DNA of 64,000 nucleotides. Source: Ischnura elegans (taxonomy: Eukaryota; Arthropoda; Insecta; Odonata; Coenagrionidae). Below, in pieces: positions 50,261 through 59,600 of this stretch. Each line of letters starts with the position of its first letter. Position 1 is the first letter of the stretch. Position numbers and translations under genes: made by a program. The stretch covers positions 49,891,812 through 49,955,811 of the forward strand of contig NC_060259.1 of NCBI RefSeq assembly GCF_921293095.1. Direction: 5' to 3'. Under the pieces are notes generated by a model. The model saw only the letters and a list, made by a program, of their open reading frames with translations, made no database searches and had not been told where the DNA came from.

Positions 50261-51400
50261 CTAATCCTAAATTAGCACAGTCCACAGTCCACGTATTGAG
50301 TAACTTCTGTTTTTTACACGAAATACTTTAGATTTCCAGTAATTTGCAGTTCTCTAAGAATAACTAACATCATTTAAGCATTGTAGAATTTTAAACTGAT
50401 TTCTAGCAATGATAATAACAAAGTTAGTGAACACAAGGTACTAAGACTCTAACTCCAGATACCCATTAATAGTAACACTTAAATTTTGTTTACAAATCGC
50501 TTATGCACATAAAAAACAATGAATTCATTTAAAAATATTAAAAAAATGGAGTATGCAACAAAATTTTTCTTTGCAAAAACCATTGACAATATAACCACTT
50601 CACAATGGATTTCTACAGTGAGGCAGATCATAAATGAGTAGGAGGGTTGGAGCCAATTGCCGATGAGAGCTAAGGTCTCACTAAGCTGGGTCACAGGCAG
50701 GGCCTGAATACCTCTAACCACTGCTACCTCAGCAGTCACTTCCCTTCCCCTGCCCCAGCTCTGGTGGACGTCCGTTCACTTGCATTGAAAAATTCACGTC
50801 AGCTGCGGCCAATGTTAGATCTTTCGCAAATGAAAATGCTCTTCGGCTAGAGCAAACTTTCAGCATGAATGAGTTAAGGGCATCACCTAAGAAAAATGAT
50901 GCTTAAACCATGACAGATATGACAAACAATATGGTCATACCACCATGAACACTTAAACAGAAAACCTCAATCTCCTCCTTTAAATATGAAGTAAAAATAG
51001 CAACCATCAATTGGCCACCAGCAGAAAAAGGATCATTCCCTCAAATCCAAAATTGTAATTCATTGAAAGGATTTAGTAGATGAAAGTGAAAGATGAGTGA
51101 AAACAAAAAAAAATTTTCTCATTCAGCCATTCTTTCCTAAATTTAAAATATAAAAACTCGGAAGTTATTCCCCACCCACTTCCCATGCGTTGGTGACATC
51201 ATTCGAGTTCTATTCATAAACTCACTTAGTAGGAAGTTGTGAGATCATCAACGAGAAACCCAGCATCAGCATTAGCCTGATATGTATTCAAGAAAGGTGC
51301 CAAGGAGACCATAGCTTAACGTCCCACTCAACATGGAGATGGAGGACTGTACACAAAGTGCCTGCCATAAAGCACTAAAATAGGGTTCTGGCAAACTCTG
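50261..51400. other. Gene-free stretch
   Basis: An 86-codon antisense frame (50739-50479) is hydrophobic at its end but resembles no family. Nothing else seen. Confidence 0.4.
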
Positions 51401-51404
51401 AAAG

Positions 51405-51485
51405 ACCTCCACCATTGCCAGGATATGAACTCTGTCCCACAGGATGGGAAACCGCTCTAGCCACCACACTAACCCATTGCCCTGG
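51405..51485 (-). mobile_element. tRNA-derived SINE head
   Basis: On the minus strand GGGTTAGTGTGGTGGCTAGA (A-box region) is followed by a B-box-like GAGTTCATATCC. The order and spacing fit a SINE head. The anticodon arm is not tRNA-like. Confidence 0.5.
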
Positions 51486-52047
51486 ATTCCTGCATATCTA
51501 TGACAGGACTACATATCTCAATATGCTTAATCCTATAATTACAGCTGACACCTAAGACAAACCCTTCTTAATGAATCAGCTGTAATCATTTGGTATGACA
51601 GCAGAACGATTAACATGAAAAGTGAACCTAGAAAGAGACCAGCACATCCCCCAATCCTCATAGGTTAACTTCCACCGTAAAACATAAGGTTTCTTTATCT
51701 AAGGCCTTGGTGGATTATTAAAACCAAACAAAAAAGAGATGTATTATTAAAATTACCATTTGCTTGGACGTTCATGGTCAGTCTCAGGTAATGGAACCGC
51801 ATACATTTCTGCTTTCTTCCCTGGATTGAACTTTCATTGTCAACACTACAGGGAACAATTTACACCATCACTATTTCCATGGAGTATCCATGATCTCGAG
51901 CTAAAACTAAGAATGCTATTATAAGTTTCACAGAATCCCAGGATGCAGATCATGGGTGTAAAAATGTTCATTTCGACAAATACCATGTACGTTGATAGGA
52001 GACAGAGCTTTAATAAATAGTTGGGCCGACATTCGAAGTTTCAAGAA

Positions 52048-52236
52048 CTACTGTCGTTTTTTGAACGAATAATCCAGATAATAGGAAATGGCCACGACCA
52101 CACCGACATAAAATGCACAATGATAACACTGGTTACTTGATAACTGTTCCACGGAGTCATGGTTAACTTCCAAAAGACAATACGTCATAGCCTCCCACAA
52201 AATGATAATACAAAATATATATAGCCCTCGGTGCAA
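52048..52236 (-). other. Small open frame ending in a membrane segment
   Basis: The frame (first ATG at 52188) gives about 46 residues: MTYCLLEVNHD..., a CYHC motif, a hydrophobic segment (AFYVGVVVAISYYL) and the basic end SFKKRQ. An ATTAAA poly(A)-like hexamer follows within about 40 bases of the stop. It could be the last exon or sole coding exon of a small membrane protein. It lies just downstream of the promoter-like stretch at 52.3-52.9 kb. No family recognised. Confidence 0.25.
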
Positions 52237-52274
52237 TAATCAATTATTAGGTGTCTAATAATGTCCATTCTCAC

Positions 52275-52317
52275 CAGATATACGCCAGCTGCCATCGATT
52301 TCTCCAGTATTCTTCAA
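52275..52317 (-). other. Candidate short first coding exon
   Basis: An acceptor (TGTGTTGCAG) precedes 52317, and an ATG at 52295 in fair context (AAATCGATGG) gives MAAGVYL. A donor, GTGAGA, follows directly. The phase is 0. The rest of the gene cannot be assigned. Confidence 0.2.
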
Positions 52318-52399
52318 CTGCAACACAGAGAACTTACAGAATTTGAGTACAGACAAATAGGTACACCGTAAACGATAGTCGACTAACAGCGTCATTTTT

Positions 52400-52900
52400 T
52401 TCATTTCTTCAACCCATAACCGACAAAAATTTCAAGCTCGGATTGCAAATACAAATTATAAATAAAGCTTTAATTACAAATAGTTGAAAATCAACGATAC
52501 CAGAGGCAATTACCAGCCGCCGCAAGTGAGAAAATGTAGCATTGCTTTTAACCTTGAATGGTGGTTAAATTAAAATTAAATAGTTACGATCATAGAAACT
52601 GTATTCTTTACGCCCATATGCAATTAATAAAGTTAGCGGAAAATTTCTCGCGCGTAACCACTTAAATCAAAACCCCACGTGATGAAACAACTGAACATCG
52701 TGATCCAGCGAAACAAAACATTGACCGCCAAATTCAATTGCTAGATAACTGCTTGCATACACTTCGTATAAGTTACTGCTGGGTAAATAGCGCATGCGCT
52801 CATATATTTGAAATTCTTCAGCTATTACAGAAAAAATAAAACTATAACCACTAATAAATGGGTGCGGTAATAACTTCAGGTTCAGTTACAAGTTAGGTTG
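52400..52900. promoter_or_regulatory. Promoter-like stretch with NRF-1/ewg-type palindrome
   Basis: A perfect GCGCATGCGC palindrome at 52790-52799 matches the NRF-1 (insect ewg) core, which is typical of housekeeping promoters. GC-richer patches lie around it. On the minus side, a start-codon/donor pair lies at 52275-52317. Confidence 0.35.
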
Positions 52901-53387
52901 AAGTTATATCTTTATGTTAATTGCAAATCTCAATACTTTCATCAAGTTGTAAAGTGTTATCACGAGGTATATCATTATTTTGAGCACATGTTAATAGAGC
53001 ACTTGATCTAAAGGACTCACAGGACATTTTTTGTCCGGAGGTATTGGATGGGACCAAAAGCTGCCAACCTTCTGGCACCTTGAGCTAAGGGCAGGCTAAC
53101 TCTGACATTTGGTGCTCTCCAACCTTCCTTTCCAATAAAGTCCTCCTAGAACATATGTCCAAAGCTCTCGGCCGCCTCCTTCAAACACAGTGACCAATTA
53201 ACAGTGAAATAATCAGGTAGGAAGTTAATGGAACATTCAGAACAAGGCAAAAAGTAACTGCTTGATTTTCTACTCTAACAGACACCAAATGCAACATATA
53301 TGCAGCAGAGCTAGCTTCACCCTCAGCCTTATTTTTTTTTTATTTACCAGAGACCTATCCATTAACTCATGTGACAACTATTCTGGG

Positions 53388-53673
53388 CAGGGGCGCAGTC
53401 AGGAATCAAGGCTAGGGAGGGTTTTAGGCGCAACTAATACTGGGGGTCTGGAATACCCACCAGGGGAAGTAGGAGATGCAGGGGCTCTCCCCCGGAAATT
53501 TTTGAGGTAAATAGTTAAAAATGGTGAGTTTTATGGCTTTCTGAGGGATATTTTATTAATCTTTACACTACTTTTTAAGTAATATTAATCCAATTAAGTA
53601 AAATGGATTAATTAAACTTAAAAATTTCTCTGGACTCTGGGGGTTTATCCCCGAAAACCTTGCTGCGCCACTG
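53388..53673. mobile_element. Short hAT-like element, copy 1
   Basis: Starts CAGGGGCGCAGTCAGG and ends TGCTGCGCCACTG, short inverted ends of the hAT form CAGNG. It is flanked by ATTCTGGG and ATTCAGGA, an 8-bp target duplication with two changes. 286 bp, non-coding. Confidence 0.75.
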
Positions 53674-53770
53674 ATTCAGGATGCTGGTGCACCACTCTTG
53701 GAATGCAACCCTCCTGTTTGATCCTCTTACCACACCATAATCATATCTGCCCTTGAAAAAATTTACACCA

Positions 53771-54437
53771 ATAGGGTAGTTTCCTTCATCAAAGAAAACG
53801 AAAGGCATTGATTGCGATTCGTTACCTACCATTAGTGTATTCATAATACACAAATTATTTGGTTTTTGAAATACCGGTTTAGACGAATGGCAAGGGTCAA
53901 ATTTTATCCTCATTTGAAAAAGGCCAGATTGGCGCCCATGCGATTCCACTCCACGTGACGTCACAGGGACCTAGTTTCTACACGAGAGGATAGGAGTTAT
54001 ACATCGTCTGAGGTTACCAATGCATGCATGAGGCACAGAGCTCAGGGAAACATGTCTTAATAATCACCTATTAAAACTGGCTAAGTTCGGAAAGTTTTCT
54101 TCATTTGATAAGGTATTAATAAACCTTTTTTAAGCCAAGCACTACCATCCAGCAAGGTACTCAGCTATCCGCTAGCATCCTGCGACGTATCAGCGCTAAG
54201 CCTCGCCTCAAGGTCACCTCACCGGGCGGGAGGGGGAACCAGAAATACGACGTACGGAGATATTTCCCGGCATTCATACTTAAGCGTCGCGTTTTCGCGC
54301 ACTTGAAAATTTTCACTTTTCATTTAATCGCGAAAAATAGATGTTGTCATTAAAAAATCTAAAAGTGTGAAATACGTACTCCAGGAGTAATAATCTTTCG
54401 ATTAAAGCAATAAAAAAATAATAGGAAACCACCCTAT
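53771..54437 (+). mobile_element. 667-bp MITE family, copy D (full length, 667 bp)
   Basis: Ends are ATAGGGTAGTTTCCTTC on the left and GGAAACCACCCTAT on the right. The CACGTGACGTCAC composite site is intact (53952-53964). The antisense strand keeps an ORF (from 53964 downwards) closely matching the one in copy C. Interior base differences from copy C are few. Confidence 0.93.
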
Positions 54438-54474
54438 TCTTTCAGTTGAGTTTTTGGTCGCAGAATGGGCAACC

Positions 54475-54625
54475 AATACCTGGCCATCCTCATACCTCTT
54501 CATAGAAACATATTTTGTCTTATTCATAAGTTGCCTTGAGAAAAAATTCCCCTCACAGTAATTGGACCAGAGAATTTTGGCTTTCCAGGTCACAGCGTAG
54601 ATCACTACACTATAAATTTTCCTGA
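54475..54625 (-). mobile_element. tRNA-derived SINE, cluster copy a
   Basis: The minus strand carries TAGTGTAGTGATCTACGCTG and CTGGTCCAATTACTG at the spacing seen in copy c. It is followed by a GAATTTTTTCT-type junction and an AT-rich body. Confidence 0.55.
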
Positions 54626-54774
54626 ATTACCATGGCTATAGTACCAAAACTTATGGTACTAGATGTTAGGCCCTTGTGGTGCATCAAGGATAGCAATGCA
54701 AGGAGAAAAAACTTAAATGAAGCCACAACCGCTTGTGAGCCTCAAACCTCCACTAAATCCACTCATGGCATTTC

Positions 54775-54925
54775 GTAATATTTTGAAGCTTACTGTGTGA
54801 ATGGAGGTGAAATGTTTAAGATTTTCCAGGAGAAAAAAATTCCCCTGGACCAGGCATCAAACCTTTGGCATTCCAGGCCACTGCACAGACCACCATAGTT
54901 TATGTTATCCAGGTTCCATCGTATC
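54775..54925 (-). mobile_element. tRNA-derived SINE, cluster copy b
   Basis: The minus strand reads GGAACCTGGATAACATAAAC, then GTGGTCTGTGCAGTGGCCTG, with a B-box-like GGTTTGATGCC and GAATTTTTTTCTCC. Same order as copy c, head-to-head with it. Confidence 0.6.
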
Positions 54926-54959
54926 TAGCACCATGAACCTCAGTACAATTCCCAAGGGA

Positions 54960-55125
54960 ATTCGGGAACCTGGATAGTGTAGTGGCCCAGAAAGACGAAG
55001 GTGCGTGGTTCGATTCCTGGTCCATGTGAATTTTTTCTTATGGCATTTTGTCAATATTTCACTGCTGTTCATACAACAAGCTTCGAAGTACTACACATAT
55101 TTTGATTTTATTGTCTTGAAATCCA
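54960..55125 (+). mobile_element. tRNA-derived SINE, cluster copy c
   Basis: A head with GGGAACCTGGATAGTGTAGT and a B box GTGGTTCGATTCCTG. It is followed by GTGAATTTTTTCTTATGGCA and a body of about 100 bp ending near the AAATCC at 55122. The best preserved of the three. Confidence 0.7.
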
Positions 55126-55169
55126 CAGGAGTATATAGGACTCTCTGTTTACTGCAAAGATGGTTAGCA

Positions 55170-55459
55170 CAGGGGCGCAGCTAGGAATTTAGGCAATTTT
55201 AGGCGCAACAAGCCCTGGGGTGTGTGGTATGCCCGCCAGGATTAGTGGGAGGTGTGGAGACCCTCCCCCAGAAATTTTTTAAGATAAATGGTTCAAAATG
55301 GTGAGTTTTATAGCTTTGTGGGGGATATTTTATTAATCCTTAGACTCTTTTATAAGTATATTAATCAATGAAACAAAATGGATGTAACTTGAAAGTTTCT
55401 CTTAACTCTGGTGGGGGGGGGGGGGTTATCCCCAAAACCCCCCCCTCGCTGAACCACTG
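55170..55459. mobile_element. Short hAT-like element, copy 2
   Basis: Starts CAGGGGCGCAGCTAGG and ends CTGAACCACTG. It is flanked by GGTTAGCA (55162-55169) and GATTAGCA (55460-55467), an 8-bp target duplication with one change. 290 bp, closely related to copy 1. It contains a run of 13 G (55413-55425) facing a run of 8 C. Confidence 0.8.
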
Positions 55460-56314
55460 GATTAGCAGTATTGCTATTCTCACTCTTCTTAGAAGTATTG
55501 CACTCACATATAATTTATCAAAACATTAAAAAGATTGTAATTATCAAGGTGGGTCTCGGATGTGCATTTTCATTCAACCAGCTCAACAATGTTTAAAAGT
55601 AAGTGATGGATATCTAAAAGTCCACCTATATCAGACCTCAGATGCATTATTACTGCAAGATCTTGCGTATCACCACTGTGCAGCAGTAGGTAATGATCTG
55701 TCTCCCCAAAACAATGGCCCCAACTTGCCTCTGCCCAGGCCAGAAGTTGTTTTCCACCTTTCTGGCCATGGGCAGGAGATAGCCTTGACCCCTTAATACT
55801 TGGGATGATTATTATTTGCATTCAACTATTTTTTTAAACAATGGCTTTGCCAAAAAGTCATAGATACAGGCGGGACATCTATTTCATCAGAAAATAATAA
55901 TTTTTTTTTCTCAAAAGAAAAAGTTATGCCATTTTAAAATGTCATTCGTTCTCTTGCAAAGAAAAATGTATGCTACCTTAACCTGTCACTTGAAATAAAA
56001 GGGTTACTGAGTGATAGCATAAAAAATGCAGTGTTAAAAGAAAATCTTAAAATAATTTGATGCAAATTACGAACACTTGGAAAAAAAATTCTGTGCAAAA
56101 GATTGACTTTTACATCAACACTTTGAAAATTAATGGGATAATATCCGTGCGCATTTTAACTACTACAACAGTGAGTGATGCAATATTATGTCCACCACTA
56201 AATAACATTAATTTTTCTGTCGATAATTTTATTTTATACTATTCTACCAATCCTAAAATTGGAAGGTCTAAAAGAAAGATAAAATAAAAATCAGCACAAT
56301 AACAAAGTAGAAAT
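55460..56314. other. Gene-free stretch
   Basis: Overlapping frames at 55560-55821 on both strands without domains. AT-rich beyond that. Confidence 0.4.
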
Positions 56315-56588
56315 TGCGAAAAATCCACAGAGGAAAAATCATTCGCCTTGACCGGGATTCGAACCCGGATCCCTCGATTTCCGGCCGAGTGCTTTAGCCA
56401 GTTAAGCTACTGAGGCGTCATTCTCCCGGGTGGAAATTTGTGGACTATACCACATATAGTCCACAAATTTCCACACGGGAGAATGACGCCTCAGTAGCTT
56501 AACTGGCTAAAGCTCTCGGCCGGAAATCGAGGGATCCGGGTTCGAATCCCGGTCAAGGCGAATGATTTTTCCTCTGTGGATTTTTCGC
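56315..56588. repeat. Large palindrome of two head-to-head tRNA-like SINE units
   Basis: Arms of about 134 bp (56315-56448 and 56455-56588) are almost perfectly complementary around a 6-bp centre. Each arm holds a 72-base tRNA-like segment (56345-56416 minus and 56488-56559 plus) and the first part of the SINE tail. The right unit continues to about 56650 (CACCGTGGCTAGTCCCGG). The tRNA-like loops read CCGGAAA (Ser-GGA triplet), again without T33. A transcript or single strand could fold into a very long hairpin. Confidence 0.85.
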
Positions 56589-56659
56589 ACTATTTGTGCA
56601 TTGCGGGTGACTCCGTAAAAAGTTATCACCGTGGCTAGTCCCGGTATACTTTTAAAGTA

Positions 56660-59600
56660 GAATGTATCTTGCAGGCTTTTATGGTTATGGAAAATTGGCC
56701 CACCAAAACCAAAGGCACCCCTTTAAATCAGGCCATCCTCAAAGTAAGAATGAGTACACTAATTAGGTATTGATAAATTAAAAAATTGGCATTAAAATAA
56801 CAATTTTTAATTTAAATAAATATGAAAATAAATGCCTATGAGAAAGCAGTATAGAAGATATAGGCATTAATTTATCTGTTCCAGCAATGATGGGGACAAA
56901 TAGATAATATAATATCCTGGTGCATTGCCTCGACTAAAAGTATGTAGCAGTATGTAGTGCCTACAGGCATTATATACTGCTACCTTTTGGATGACCCACT
57001 GAAGCGGACATTCATGGACATAAATATACATGGGTAGTGGAGCATTAGCAGCAATGAAGTACACAAGAGGCTCATGAAAAATTTTCTCCTCGGGTCCCTT
57101 CATCCTATCACTCACCACCATTCCCTGAAAAGTGCTGACCTGGAGCAAACTGTCCTCCTGAGAGCTCCACTCTAAATAGCCCTGAAGAGGTGTAGTTATC
57201 ATCCCCATATTTAAGTTGTCAAATTGTCTGCTAGCAGTCATACACTTACCACCACATGCTTACAAATAGTAGCAAATATCAAATAGGTATGTACCTACTA
57301 TTTTTATCCCCTTTCAATTGGGTGATTTCCAGCTGTTCCCTTTTGGTAGATGAGAGTTACCACCTTATTTAACAATAAATAAATGCCAGAAGAGTAGATA
57401 TAGAGCATGTTTTCCCATTTACCTTGAACACGAATGAGGAGCTTCTTCATTCAAATTTCCCAGAATAACAGGTTGACAAATGTATGCAACCCACGGCTTA
57501 CATCAGCTACATAATCCCATGTATTTTATTCAAATACAGTGGCATGTTAACCCTTATGCAAAGTGATTTTTGGAAAAATTGATAAGATGGCAATCTTTGA
57601 AATGGCTCTCCAATGAAAGTTTTTATTTCAGGAGCTAAAAGAAAACAAACAATTGATGAATATCTGAAAGGAAGTCGTCTATGCATACAACACCTCAGAG
57701 ACATTATTAATGTATAGCATTGCATACCACCAAGGTGCAGTGGAAAGTGATAAACCCCTGTGAAAAAATGAAGTTTATGCTACTTGCGCCTAAATGTAGA
57801 AGTAAATAAAAGGCAACACGAATTATGATGATCCTTTGAAGCAGATATTTTTTCTGAATGGAGGAAGCTGCTCTGCTGTAGGGTAGTAGTGCAGATGGTA
57901 TTTTGCATGCATGATTCCAGTTGAGAAAGTAACTTTGTGATTGCAGGAGCTGAAACCTGTTTGGCTATTAGTATTTCGAGTGGTCACCTTTAGCAATGAA
58001 CGGAGATGAGAAGTTGAAATGCGAGTATTTTCAGACAAAATGTAGTAAATTCGATTCATTACTCATAGGTATTGTGAGTACTGCAACATTGCTTTCAGAT
58101 TTAAGGCTTTCTGTTTCTTATTTTACCAACAAATCCAGGGGTAAAAATGGCCCCTTTGTCCACTAAAGTGGTTGACAAATAAAGTCCTAAAATGTACAGA
58201 ACTCCGTAGTAATAATTTGATGCCCAAAGACTAAGTGAGTCAGACATAGGCATGGATGGGATTCATAAATTAGCTTCCATAACGACGAAGGAGAACCCTT
58301 GGTCTAGCAATATCCACATCATTTGTACTGAATTGGAAATATCATCAATTTTGAGAGGGCAGCCACCTTCTTGGTTGGCTATCATCCAATCAGATGTGTT
58401 CCTCCTGCAAACTTAAAAAAATACCTGTTCTCCACTATTTCCATCACATAAAGCTGCTCAGATGTGACAAGAAACTCAAACTTTAGACAATCCCAAGGAT
58501 CTCTTCAATCTACTATGTATATGTTTTTAATAGAGGTGATTTTAATAGAGGAAATAAATTCCAGCGATATATTGAGGTTTTTCATCAATCAATGATCGAA
58601 AAACATCCATGATATCCAGCTGGAATGCTTTCCCTCTATTAAGAGTGCTAGTGAAGGAGAACAAGCAAAGCTATCAAAAGATAACACCAGGAGTCAAAAC
58701 CTAGGTCATCACATTACACCTTAATGCAGACTTTTTTTCATTTATCCATATGATCATTTCACTCAAATGGCCTGGAAATGTAAAAAAATGTGACCATTAT
58801 GACATATATTCATGCACTTTTTCAGTTACATTTATTCTGGAGGATATTTAAAAAAATTGCTCCTATGGCAAATGTTTAATTGTCTTGCTTCATAGATGTT
58901 CAGTACTCACATAAAAGCTTCCACAAAGCAACAGTTGCACATTGCACACACAATATCTTAAGATTTTCAGAAAAATACAGCCGTTATGGACAAATGTATT
59001 CAAAATATAATAACAAAAATTCATAACATATTTAAAAAATATTAAAATTACTGAAATAACATAGATTCAAAACTTAACATGACACAACTTATGACCATAT
59101 TACAAAACTAAATTGGGTTTCACAAATTTCCAAAATCTATACAAGAAAAATAATGATTGTTACTGCTACTTTATTTTCTGAAACCTAAAAATTATAACTA
59201 CTCACCCATTGCTTTTACACGTTTTAACATGTGTGAAATCATCATATTTTTCTTCATTATAATTATATTTTCTGTGTTTCATTAAAAGTAAAACAGTAAA
59301 AACTTTGACAATTTTAAAGGAATGGCTGGAAAAATCTTTTGAGTACGCCCTGCCAACCCCATCTACCCTCATAGCCATTCCGTAAATAAACATATGCCCA
59401 ATAAATAGATCACATCAAATGAAAATTAACTTATGGGTTGGCACATGAACTAAGTCATTACATTATCAAAGCGAGACCTCCAAAAGAGTCATAAATAAAA
59501 AACAGAAATATCAACGATAAATCAATATACATGCAGCAATATCAAATTTAAACAAAAATTTTTGGCCCAACTCATGCCCATAATTAACATATTTTAAAGC

